From assembly GCA_016929465.1 (NCBI GenBank), contig JAFGIT010000333.1, forward strand, positions 1 to 7,331: DNA of 7,331 nt. Reading direction: 5' to 3'. The position numbers and the translations under genes were made by a program. Position 1 is the first letter of the stretch. The number at the start of each line of letters is the position of its first letter. The DNA comes from Candidatus Coatesiibacteriota bacterium. Lineage in GTDB: Bacteria > B130-G9. The notes under the pieces were generated by a model. The model saw only the letters and a list, made by a program, of their open reading frames with translations. It did not search any database and was not told where the DNA came from. This document shows positions 1-5,641 of this stretch, one piece after another.

Positions 1-427
1 CGCAGTAGATAGCGCCACCGCTGCTTGCAGAGCCGTTCTGGAGAGTGAAGCCGTCCACGGTGCAATTCTCCGCCGCAACGAAAGCAAGAATGCTCTGATG
101 GCCGGAGCCATCGATGATTGTCTGATGTATCTCGGGGTGCCTGGCGCCGCCACCAGCCGGATAGCCCCCCAGCAGCACAGTATTCGACTTGAAGTTGATC
201 GACTCGTGATATGTAGCCGCAGCTACATGGATAACATCGGATGAACTGCCCGTGCATGAGGCCATTGCATTCCCGATGGTGGAAAAGGCATCGCCCCAGG
301 CAGCGCCTGTGTTGTTATCGTCGCCGTTCTGCGCATCGACATAGAATTCTGCGCCGACGGCGGCTGAAACAATAAAGGCCGTGAGAGCGATGAGTAGTGC
401 GAACGCTGAGGTCCGGTTTTTGACCAT
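1..427 (-). CDS. Secreted right-handed parallel beta-helix protein, N-terminal part (partial)
   Basis: The frame is open from an ATG at 427-425 to the left edge, giving 142 codons; the 3' end lies outside the window. An AGGAG Shine-Dalgarno (minus strand, 437-441) sits 9 nt before the ATG. Residues 1-26 form a signal peptide: a basic start (MVKNR), a hydrophobic core, and a likely cut at VGA|EF. Next comes FYVDAQNGDDNNTGAAWGDAF, a typical opening of DUF1565/beta-helix surface proteins, then short repeating strands with IHVAAATYHESINF, LLGGYP, TIIDGSG and TVDGFTLQNGSA, which match rungs of a right-handed beta-helix. The protein is probably exported and either surface-attached or secreted; relatives include adhesin-like, polysaccharide-binding and lyase-like proteins. 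The specific function cannot be read because the C-terminus, where any anchor or catalytic part would be, is missing. Confidence is high for fold and export, low for role. Confidence 0.85.
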   Translation of the reverse strand, partial: MVKNRTSAFALLIALTAFIVSAAVGAEFYVDAQNGDDNNTGAAWGDAFSTIGNAMASCTGSSSDVIHVAAATYHESINFKSNTVLLGGYPAGGGARHPEIHQTIIDGSGHQSILAFVAAENCTVDGFTLQNGSASSGGAIYC

Positions 428-776
428 GTTTTGTAACTCCTGCTTTGTGCGAGCGCCTGAGAATGAATGGTTCAGGTGGAGAGAATGAATGCGAATACTG
501 CAGCAGCGGCCCTTCCCGCCATCAATGGGAACTGCAGCCCGCTCCAATCCAGAAGACGGAGTGAGGCCCATCCGCTGGGCCCATAATATCTTCCGATGAA
601 CAACTCAAATCCCGGCACTTGCGACCTTCCTAAACTAACTGGTTTACTTGGTCCCTCGCGCCATCCCGTATGGATCACTTTAGCCCAGATTCCGAGAAGT
701 GTCAAGTACGCTGGCTGGAAAGGGTGCGACTCAAAATTGTAGGCAAGTCTAGGAGGCCATTCTCGTTGGTGAATAT
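428..776. other. Non-coding stretch, leader of the beta-helix gene
   Basis: No convincing gene is seen. A 77-codon minus-strand frame (472-705) opens with a TTG that is also the -35 box, lacks a ribosome binding site and has no recognisable motif. I looked for riboswitch landmarks (cyclic-di-GMP, cobalamin, TPP) in the roughly 240-nt leader and recognised none. Apart from the candidate promoter and the ribosome binding site at 437-441, nothing is assigned. Confidence 0.5.
677..705 (-). promoter_or_regulatory. Possible sigma-70 promoter for the beta-helix gene
   Basis: Minus strand: a perfect -35 TTGACA (700-705), a 17-bp spacer and TAAAGT (677-682; 4 of 6 matches to TATAAT). Transcription would start near 670 and leave a leader of about 240 nt before the beta-helix ATG at 427, which is long. 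A promoter nearer the gene may exist: a TATTAT box lies closer in, but with poor spacing to any -35. Confidence 0.35.
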
Positions 777-820
777 GATTAGTACAATGCCGCCCTGAAT
801 GGGCGACACGTGAATAGCCG
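777..820 (-). repeat. Degenerate, inverted copy of the GCCC-hairpin repeat family
   Basis: On the minus strand this reads CGGCTATTCAC, then GTG, GCCC, a short loop, GGGC and ATTG. The first 11 bases match the repeat at 7209-7219 exactly, and the order hairpin then ATTG is the same as in the copies at 6405-6440 and 7209-7240. The part after ATTG has diverged. It lies just downstream of the feoB stop in feoB orientation. I read it as an old member of the family in the right half of the window. Confidence 0.5.
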
Positions 821-846
821 CGTGTGAAACGCGCGGAATCAGGGCG
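791..846 (-). terminator. feoB: Inverted repeat downstream of feoB, possible transcription end
   Basis: CGCCCTGA (791-798) and TCAGGGCG (839-846) are perfect 8-bp arms 40 bp apart. Between them lies a smaller stem, CGCGT-GTGAA-ACGCG (819-833). The structure begins 6 bp after the feoB stop. No T-tract follows on the minus strand, so intrinsic termination is uncertain; it may instead stabilise the mRNA 3' end. Confidence 0.35.
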
Positions 847-852
847 CTTGTC

Positions 853-3003
853 TCAATGAATCCCTATCCGGAAGAAGCTGCCAACCTGGTATATGGCGAA
901 CGAGACTATCCAGGCGACACTCGTCGTGTATGTTAGGACGAAAAGCGGCCACTTATAGGTGCCGGTCTCCTTCCTCACGGTCGCGATCGCCGCAAAGCAG
1001 GGCAAATAGAGAAGAGAGAAGACCATCAGCGAGAATGCTGCGAGCGGCGTATAGACCTTTCTGCCGTTCGGCCACTTCGCGCTCTGGAGCCGCTCCCTCA
1101 GCGTGTGCGACTCCTCGTTCGCTTCGGAAACCGAATAGAGAGTCCCGAGCGTCGAGACCACGACCTCCTTCGCGACCAATCCACCGATCAATGCCACTCC
1201 AATCCGCCAGTCGAAGCCAAGCGGCTCAATCAGCGGCTCTATGACCCTTCCCAGCCTGCCTGCGTAGCTGGAACGCAGCTTGTCCGCGTGCATTCTCGCC
1301 TCGATCTCCGCGATACGGCCTTCGACCTCATCTCCCTTGGCATCTTGTGCCTTCGCCATCTCCGCCTCATAATCGAACGAGTAGTCGTGGTCCCAGGGGA
1401 AACTGCTGAGGAACCATATCAGGACTGAGCCCAGGAGGATGATCGTCCCCGCTTTCTTGAGGTACATCCGCACCTGCTCCCAGGTCTGAAGCAGGACCCC
1501 GCGGACAGTCGGCACGCGATACGGCGGTAGCTCCATCACGAGCGGCGATGCCTCTCCCTTCAGGACGAATTTTCGAAGCAATTTCGCGGAGACAAGTGCA
1601 GCCAATATGCCGAGCCCATACAGCGTGAATAGGATCGTGCCCCCGTTCTTGGCGAAGAAGGCGCCTATGAAAAGGCTGTAGATGGGGAGGCGTGCACCGC
1701 AGGACATGAAAGGAAGCACGAGAATCGTCGCGAGCCGGTCCCGTCTGTCGGGGATGATGCGGCAGGCCATGATGCCCGGCACGGTGCAGCCGAAGCCAAG
1801 GATCATCGGGATAAATGACTGGCCGTGCAGACCGATCTTGTGCATGTATCCGTCCATTATGAATGCAGCCCTCGCCATGTAGCCGGTGCCCTCCAGGACC
1901 GCCATGAATAGGAACAAAAGCCCAATGATCGGCACAAAGACCAACACTCCCCCGACCCCGCCAATTATTCCATCCACGACCAGGCTGTGAATTGCACTTC
2001 CCGCTGTCAGGAAGCGGCCTACCGCGTTGCCGAGTATCTCGAAGAGGCTCTCGATCCAGCCCATGAATGGCTCGCTCGCGACAAACGTGAACTTGAACAT
2101 GAGCCACATAAGCGCCAGGAAAATCGGCAGGCCCAGGAGTTTGTTCGTCATGACCGCGTCGATGCGGTCCGACCAGTCGTGCCTGAGCTCGACAGTCGTC
2201 TTGACCGCCTCCTGGCAGGCACCCGAGATAAAGCCATAGCGCCGCTCAGCCATGACCGTCTCAGGGCTGTCACCGGCGATCTTCTGTATGTACTCGACGC
2301 CCTCCTTCACCGCCTCGGCGAGTGCCGGCGATTTCACGTCTCCGAAGACCCTGCTGTCGTTCTCCAGCAGCTTGAGTGCCACCCACCTCGCGGGTCGCCT
2401 TCCTGTAAAGCCCGGGTCGGCTTTCACGAGCGGCTCGATGCCATCGATCAGCCGGTCGATCCGCTTTCCGTAGCTGACTTTCACCGGATGATATTTGATC
2501 TCACCTCTCGCGACCTTCAAGGCCGTCTCGAGAAGCTCCTCATGCCCTTTGCCCTTGTGCCCTACGGTCAGCACTATCGGGGCGCCGAAGAGCTTCGACA
2601 GGAGCTCCAGGTCGAAATTCACCCCACGCTGCTTTGCGACGTCGCTCATGTTGAACGCGAGCAGGAGGGGAACACCTAGCTCTATAAGCTGCACAGCGAG
2701 GTAGAGATTCCGCTCCAGGTTCGAAGCGTCGATGACATCGATAACGACGTTCGGCTTCTCATTTATCAGATAGTCGCGAGCGACGAGCTCCTCGACAGAA
2801 TACGCGGTCAGGCTATAGATGCCCGGAAGATCGACCACGTTGACGGTCTGCCCGTCGCAGCACTTGCTCCCTTCCTTCTTCTCGACCGTTACCCCGGGGT
2901 AGTTCCCGACGCGTTGACGGGCGCCGGTGATGCTGTTGAATATGGTCGTCTTGCCGGAGTTCGGGTTGCCGGCGAGCGCTATCTTGATGACGTTATCCTG
3001 CAT
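853..3003 (-). CDS. feoB: Ferrous iron transport protein B (FeoB), G-protein-coupled Fe(II) permease
   Basis: 716 aa, within the usual size for FeoB. The N-terminal GTPase domain shows G1 GNPNSGKT (12-19), switch region VGNYPGVTVE (32-41), G3 DLPG (58-61), G4 NMSD (118-121) and a G5-like TVGHKGKG (146-153). A helical linker follows (about 165-285), then the polytopic membrane domain from about 287. Both FeoB gate motifs are present: GFGCTVPGIMACR with Cys406, and PFMSCGARLP with Cys435. A late LPCFAAIATVRKETG holds Cys669. A charged, probably helical insert lies at about 543-580. FeoB takes up Fe(II) across the inner membrane using GTP. It is the last gene of the dtxR-feoA-feoB unit, 72 bp after feoA, with a DtxR-like palindrome in that gap. 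The ATG at 3003 fits because the G1 loop starts 11 residues in; the ribosome binding site is weak (GCGGA-like). No feoC is seen. Confidence 0.97.
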   Translation of the reverse strand: MQDNVIKIALAGNPNSGKTTIFNSITGARQRVGNYPGVTVEKKEGSKCCDGQTVNVVDLPGIYSLTAYSVEELVARDYLINEKPNVVIDVIDASNLERNLYLAVQLIELGVPLLLAFNMSDVAKQRGVNFDLELLSKLFGAPIVLTVGHKGKGHEELLETALKVARGEIKYHPVKVSYGKRIDRLIDGIEPLVKADPGFTGRRPARWVALKLLENDSRVFGDVKSPALAEAVKEGVEYIQKIAGDSPETVMAERRYGFISGACQEAVKTTVELRHDWSDRIDAVMTNKLLGLPIFLALMWLMFKFTFVASEPFMGWIESLFEILGNAVGRFLTAGSAIHSLVVDGIIGGVGGVLVFVPIIGLLFLFMAVLEGTGYMARAAFIMDGYMHKIGLHGQSFIPMILGFGCTVPGIMACRIIPDRRDRLATILVLPFMSCGARLPIYSLFIGAFFAKNGGTILFTLYGLGILAALVSAKLLRKFVLKGEASPLVMELPPYRVPTVRGVLLQTWEQVRMYLKKAGTIILLGSVLIWFLSSFPWDHDYSFDYEAEMAKAQDAKGDEVEGRIAEIEARMHADKLRSSYAGRLGRVIEPLIEPLGFDWRIGVALIGGLVAKEVVVSTLGTLYSVSEANEESHTLRERLQSAKWPNGRKVYTPLAAFSLMVFSLLYLPCFAAIATVRKETGTYKWPLFVLTYTTSVAWIVSFAIYQVGSFFRIGIH

Positions 3004-3037
3004 GATTCCGCTGCGGTTTTCTAGGCGATCATAAAAC

Positions 3038-3055
3038 TGTTAGGCGCACCTAACA
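3038..3055. promoter_or_regulatory. DtxR-type operator between feoA and feoB
   Basis: TGTTAGG-CGCA-CCTAACA is a perfect inverted repeat with 7-bp arms and a 4-bp centre. TTAGG...CCTAA is the core known for DtxR/IdeR-type iron repressors. It ends 34 bp before the feoB ATG. A TATGAT box (3028-3033, minus) directly downstream could be a -10, with the palindrome filling its spacer. I infer a binding site for the regulator at 3409-3978, allowing separate control of feoB. Confidence 0.65.
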
Positions 3056-3075
3056 TATTCACCAAAAAAAATCGA

Positions 3076-3303
3076 TCACTCGACCATCATTTTCATCGCG
3101 ATGCCGCGGCCCAGAATAACCTTGCTGTCCTTGACCATCACGACCATCGGCCCCGCGAAGGTGGTGTTGACCACCATGAGCTCCGCGCCGGGCACGATGC
3201 CCATCGCGCTGAGCCGGCATTTCAGGCCCTGGCCGGCGTTGACGCTTCTCAGTTTGACCTTCTGACCAAGTTTTACCGCTGTTAGTGGCACTTTATTGTC
3301 CAT
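3076..3303 (-). CDS. feoA: Ferrous iron transport protein A (FeoA), SH3-like
   Basis: 75 aa, the normal size for FeoA. It is a small cytoplasmic protein with an SH3-like barrel that works with FeoB. Supporting pattern: L-xx-V-K-LGQKVKLRSV near the start, then GLKCRLSAMGIVPGAELMVV (about residues 26-45), the conserved 'R-L-xx-MG-hydrophobic-x-PG' block, and a closing VILGRGIAMKMMVE. The ATG at 3303 lies 105 bp after the regulator's stop; the ribosome binding site is weak (AGAGAA). Right after the stop the minus strand has eight T residues preceded by a 4-bp stem (TCGA-GTGA-TCGA), which might lower read-through into feoB. The same SH3 fold forms the third domain of classical DtxR. The local regulator lacks that domain, but the separate FeoA is judged a transport partner from its place next to feoB. 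Confidence 0.95.
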   Translation of the reverse strand: MDNKVPLTAVKLGQKVKLRSVNAGQGLKCRLSAMGIVPGAELMVVNTTFAGPMVVMVKDSKVILGRGIAMKMMVE

Positions 3304-3365
3304 TTCTCTATCGTGCGGAAACAGGCTCTATCACGTCTCGATCAGACGCGGCCCATTCCCCGATG

Positions 3366-3381
3366 TTATCTTAATCGATAA
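3366..3381. promoter_or_regulatory. Inverted repeat in the dtxR-feoA gap
   Basis: TTATC-TTAATC-GATAA, 5-bp arms, lies between the regulator's stop and feoA. It does not resemble the TTAGG-type operators. It could be a minor binding site or a small mRNA hairpin. No good -35/-10 pair was found around it, so feoA is probably co-transcribed with the regulator. Confidence 0.25.
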
Positions 3382-3408
3382 GTCTCTCAATATTCCTCGA
3401 CCGATTCT

Positions 3409-3978
3409 TCATTCCCTCTTCTGTGACTTGGCGCCGGCCTTCTTCGACGTCGCCGCCGCGGCGCAGGTCATCTGCTTCTCCTTCAACCTCTCCAAAAGGT
3501 CGGTCAAGCATTTGACGCATAGGCCCCCGCTCTCGCCCTTGTCGCAATAGTCAGAAAAAATCTCGAGCCAATCGGTTCCCGCCCTCGGGCACCTCTCCAC
3601 GAATTCCGCAAAGCACAGGAACCGTTCTAAAACCTCCCCGGTGATAGCATGTTCCATTTTGCACGCCGCCTCGTCCGCGAGCTTCTCCTCGACCATCAGC
3701 ACATTCACAAGGAACGACTTCAGGACCGAGTGCCGCCGCGCTATGTCGCTCGCTATCTTCCGACCCTCTTCGGTCAGTGTGATGTATTCGTAGGGGTCGT
3801 AATTCACGAGCCCATGCTGAGACAGGTTCTTCAATGCACCCGTCACGGATGACATCGCGACGTCGAGCCTGCATGCTATCTGCTTCGCACGCGCGACCTT
3901 GTGCTCCTGCGAAATATGGTAAATGGCCTCCAGGTAATCCTCCATGGAGGCAGTAATCTCAGTAGTGTTCGCTATCAT
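3409..3978 (-). CDS. DtxR/MntR-family iron-dependent repressor with Cys-rich C-terminal tail
   Basis: 189 aa. Residues about 8-70 form the winged helix-turn-helix: TASMEDYLEAIYHI opens like MntR/DtxR, then KQIACRLDVAMSSVTGALKNL (32-52) and the wing ITLTEEGRKIA. Residues about 80-125 form the dimerisation domain. Metal ligands can be placed by motif: Asp14 and Glu17 (MntR Asp8/Glu11), His83 (MntR His77), and Cys106-x2-Glu109-His110. Cys106 falls where DtxR has Cys102 and MntR has Glu99, so iron sensing is more likely than manganese (inference). There is no SH3 domain; instead a tail carries Cys130, Cys145, Cys154 and Cys157 and ends in a Lys-rich stretch. It is first in the dtxR-feoA-feoB unit and probably autoregulated through the operator in its promoter. 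No start codon occurs further upstream in frame, so ATG 3978 is used; its ribosome binding site is weak. Confidence 0.92.
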   Translation of the reverse strand: MIANTTEITASMEDYLEAIYHISQEHKVARAKQIACRLDVAMSSVTGALKNLSQHGLVNYDPYEYITLTEEGRKIASDIARRHSVLKSFLVNVLMVEEKLADEAACKMEHAITGEVLERFLCFAEFVERCPRAGTDWLEIFSDYCDKGESGGLCVKCLTDLLERLKEKQMTCAAAATSKKAGAKSQKRE

Positions 3979-4004
3979 TCTTCGACCAATCTCATTATAT
4001 CCAT
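3975..4004 (-). other. Possible 9-codon leader ORF overlapping the regulator start (ATGA)
   Basis: The minus strand reads ATG at 4004, then MDIMRLVEE, and a TGA that overlaps the regulator's ATG as ATGA. A GAGGTG box (4005-4010) is 9 nt before the internal ATG at 3995 and directly abuts the ATG at 4004. The promoter places the transcript start close to 4005, so the ATG at 4004 could be nearly leaderless. Translational coupling to the regulator is possible but unproven for so short a frame. Confidence 0.22.
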
Positions 4005-4011
4005 CACCTCT

Positions 4012-4040
4012 AATATAGTTCGCCTCGCCTAACTTGTCAA
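4012..4040 (-). promoter_or_regulatory. Near-consensus sigma-70 promoter of the dtxR-feoAB unit
   Basis: Minus strand: -35 TTGACA (4035-4040), a 17-bp spacer, and -10 TATATT (4012-4017, 5 of 6 matches). Transcription should start near 4005, about 27 nt before the regulator's ATG. The spacer is occupied by a DtxR-like palindrome, so bound repressor would block RNA polymerase directly. This is the best promoter in the window. Confidence 0.8.
4018..4033. promoter_or_regulatory. DtxR-like operator inside the promoter spacer
   Basis: GTTCGCCTCGCCTAAC agrees with the feoA-feoB site (GTTAGGCGCACCTAAC) at 12 of 16 positions. One half-site (CCTAAC) is intact and the other is degenerate (GTTcGc). Its position exactly between -35 and -10 supports autorepression when metal is bound. 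Imperfect symmetry suggests weaker binding than at 3038-3055. Confidence 0.6.
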
Positions 4041-4046
4041 GCTAGG

Positions 4047-4065
4047 CCTTCCGCAAGGCGGAAGG
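4047..4065. repeat. Short perfect hairpin upstream of the iron promoter
   Basis: CCTTCCGC-AAG-GCGGAAGG: 8-bp stem, 3-nt loop, 7 bp upstream of the -35 box of the dtxR promoter. No T-tract follows on the minus strand, so it is not an obvious terminator. Confidence 0.45.
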
Positions 4066-4136
4066 GAGGGGCAAAAGGTCAATAGGAAAAAAGGGCAAAG
4101 GGTAAAAAGGGTAAATGAGGGCAAAAAGGTCAATGC
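4066..4136. repeat. Purine-rich imperfect repeat tract
   Basis: About 70 bp almost entirely of G and A on the plus strand, made of variants of GGGCAAAAGG and GGGTAAA. GGGCAAAAGGTCAAT near the start (about 4070-4084) returns nearly unchanged, with one extra A, near the end (about 4119-4134). It lies in the divergent non-coding region between the dtxR-like gene and the MNT gene. A 60-codon frame across it on the minus strand is low-complexity and not credible as a gene. Confidence 0.6.
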
Positions 4137-4144
4137 TACCTCCA

Positions 4145-4200
4145 GCCCCAACGGGGCGGCCCAATGATAGCCCCAGGTAAGGCTTCGCCGCAGCCTGGGG
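4145..4200. repeat. Double-hairpin (REP-like) intergenic element
   Basis: The first hairpin is GCCCC-AAC-GGGGC (4145-4157). The second has CCCCAGG (4171-4177) pairing with CCTGGGG (4194-4200), with an inner GGC-TTC-GCC stem. Such paired GC-rich palindromes are typical of dispersed intergenic repeats. Only one copy is in the window, so dispersal is not shown. It shares the GCCCC-NNN-GGGGC core with the repeats at 6405-6612 and 7209-7331 but not their flanks. Confidence 0.55.
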
Positions 4201-4268
4201 AATCGATGCAAATCAAATCAATGGGTGGTGGGTGGGGAATCGACCGCATCTATAGATCTCGGGAACGC

Positions 4269-4296
4269 TTGACCGCGGCGGCGGGTCGGGTAATAT
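4269..4296 (+). promoter_or_regulatory. Likely promoter of the MNT-AbiJ pair
   Basis: TTGACC (4269-4274, 5 of 6), a 16-bp spacer very rich in G and C, and TAATAT (4291-4296, 4 of 6). The start would be near 4303, leaving about 19 nt before the ATG at 4322. Orientation and distance fit the MNT gene, which has no visible ribosome binding site. Confidence 0.45.
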
Positions 4297-4321
4297 TGGA
4301 TACAGGTTTTCGCAGTCATCA

Positions 4322-4669
4322 ATGATCGATGCGACGAAGGAGATTGAGCCACAGATGGTGCTGGACGAAGCGATACAGCGGGAGATAGTCTCCCGCATAG
4401 TGGGGACCGCGTGTCCGAACAAAATATTCCTATTCGGCTCCGCTGCGAGCGGCGAGATGGGACCAGATAGCGATATCGATCTATTGGTAATACTCCAGGA
4501 CGCGGAGAATCCGCGACAGCAGAGCGTCCGGATACGCCGTCTGCTCCGAGGCATCCCATTCCCGTTCGACATCCTTGTCAGATCGCAGGAGCAATTCGAG
4601 AAGTTCAAGGATGTAGTGGGCTCGATCTTCTACACCGCGATCAAGCACGGCCGGGTTCTGTATGGGTAG
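4322..4669 (+). CDS. Minimal nucleotidyltransferase (MNT) domain protein, putative antitoxin
   Basis: 115 aa, typical of the short NTP_transf_2/MNT family. The active site is clear: Gly39-Ser40-x10-Asp51-x-Asp53 within FGSAASGEMGPDSDIDLLV, and a third likely metal ligand, Asp83, in PFDILV. Such proteins transfer nucleotides; in HEPN/MNT toxin-antitoxin pairs the MNT neutralises the HEPN RNase by adding AMP to it (known for MntA/HepT, inferred here). The next gene on the same strand starts 9-39 bp later and carries a HEPN-like domain, so the two are probably one unit. The ATG at 4322 is the first in frame but lacks a ribosome binding site; an ATG at 4355, after GAAGGAG, would remove 11 residues not needed for the fold. 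It is a different subgroup from the second MNT at 6760, sharing mainly the catalytic motif. Confidence 0.88.
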   Translation: MIDATKEIEPQMVLDEAIQREIVSRIVGTACPNKIFLFGSAASGEMGPDSDIDLLVILQDAENPRQQSVRIRRLLRGIPFPFDILVRSQEQFEKFKDVVGSIFYTAIKHGRVLYG

Positions 4670-4708
4670 GGATTCCTCTTGCACTGCATTGGTTTCTGGG
4701 GCGGCCAC

Positions 4709-5554
4709 TTGACTCGACTTTTTTCGGAGCAATATGGCTACAAGCCTGTAAGAGAAGGGCCCCAAATGGAGTGTTTGGATGACGCGCTCAGAAGATCGCT
4801 TTGGAATGTCTATTTCCTGCATTTTGTTGAGACACTTGGCCCTGATGAGTACGGCGGTCCATGTTACTACGGGAACATAGGTGACCTGGATGCAGTGCTC
4901 TTGACAGAGATATTCGAAGGCACCTTGGATGTGATTCCGCATCCATCCCAGACATTTGACTTAGTTAAGGACAAGTTTCTCAAGGGTATTTGGTTCGAGG
5001 TTCTCGATCTTATCTTAATCGTATCACGGGAAAGTGAACCTCAACTGGGGCAGGATTTCCGCAAAGAGTGCAATGCTGCATTTCAGAGACATGTATCCGC
5101 CTACCGGTTTGTTGGTGATAGAATCGCGCCAATTACTAATCAGCACGAGATTGCGGAGATCGAGACGGCAATGAAGAGCCCACTTATGGGTGTCCGGGAT
5201 CACATACGAACCGCATTGTCACTGTTTGCGGACCGCGAGAATCCCGACTACCGAAACTCCATGAAGGAGGCAATCTCTGCAGTAGAGGCGATCTGCAAGA
5301 TCATCGCATTCGATGAGAATGCCACGCTTGGGCAGGCGCTGAAGGCGGTGAAGCAGAGGGTAGGACTGCATCCCGCTTTGGAGAGCGGTTTCTCGAGCCT
5401 ATACGGGTACACCTGCAAATCAGATGGTATAAGGCACGGCTTAATGGACGAATCCAACCTGTGTGGGGAGGATGCACGGTATTTTATCATCTCATGCTCT
5501 GCATTTGTGAATTACCTTACCGAAAAGGCACAGAAAGCCGGAATTGAGCTTTAG
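4709..5554 (+). CDS. AbiJ_NTD4-like / HEPN-type abortive infection protein
   Basis: 281 aa from the TTG at 4709. Residues 1-140 resemble the AbiJ N-terminal domain 4: FSEQYGYKPVRE at the start, LRRSLWNVYF, KGIWFEVLDLI, and CNAAFQRHVSAYRFVGDRI at its end. Residues about 155-275 resemble the HEPN-like C-terminus of these proteins: NPDYRNSMKEAISAVEAICK, ATLGQALKAVK, LHPALESGFSSLYGYT, DGIRHGLMDE and SCSAFVNYL. The Arg242-His243 pair in DGIRHG may be the functional site. It departs from the R-x4-6-H spacing of canonical HEPN RNases, so RNase activity is inference. AbiJ-family proteins act in phage abortive infection. I prefer TTG 4709 because family similarity begins within four residues and GGGGCGG precedes it; a TTG at 4679 would add ten residues (HCIGFWGGHL) without family match. 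The upstream MNT is its likely partner. Confidence is high for family, low for mechanism. Confidence 0.85.
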   Translation: MTRLFSEQYGYKPVREGPQMECLDDALRRSLWNVYFLHFVETLGPDEYGGPCYYGNIGDLDAVLLTEIFEGTLDVIPHPSQTFDLVKDKFLKGIWFEVLDLILIVSRESEPQLGQDFRKECNAAFQRHVSAYRFVGDRIAPITNQHEIAEIETAMKSPLMGVRDHIRTALSLFADRENPDYRNSMKEAISAVEAICKIIAFDENATLGQALKAVKQRVGLHPALESGFSSLYGYTCKSDGIRHGLMDESNLCGEDARYFIISCSAFVNYLTEKAQKAGIEL

Positions 5555-5586
5555 GCGGCTACTGGTGCTGCTGCTCGCACGAGATT

Positions 5587-5605
5587 AAAGGGGATTTCCC
5601 CCTTT
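5587..5605. terminator. Possible bidirectional terminator between convergent genes
   Basis: AAAGGGG-ATTTC-CCCCTTT: 7-bp stem, 5-nt loop, with A residues on one side and TTTT on the other, between the AbiJ-like gene (plus, ends 5554) and the methyltransferase gene (minus, ends 5675). The T run is short and lies mostly within the stem, so strength is uncertain. Confidence 0.5.
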
Positions 5606-5641
5606 TGGGCTTAGCGCGGTGCCAGGTCACCGCAAGCCAAA

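Noticed and set aside
472-705. 77-codon minus-strand frame upstream of the beta-helix gene
   Set aside because: Starts with a TTG that forms the -35 box of a candidate promoter, no ribosome binding site, no recognisable motif.
930-2704. Several plus- and minus-strand frames of 66-246 codons over feoB
   Set aside because: All lie over the clear feoB coding frame in other frames; Arg/Pro/Ser-rich compositions typical of shadow translation in GC-rich DNA.
3296-3874. Frames over the regulator on both strands
   Set aside because: Overlap the well-supported DtxR-family gene and show no domain pattern.
4029-4211. 60-codon minus-strand frame over the purine-rich tract
   Set aside because: Low-complexity FTLFTLCPFFLLTF-like product from repetitive DNA; lies upstream of and across a strong promoter region.
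4481-4942. 153-codon minus-strand frame antisense to the MNT and AbiJ-like genes
   Set aside because: Two well-supported plus-strand genes occupy the DNA.
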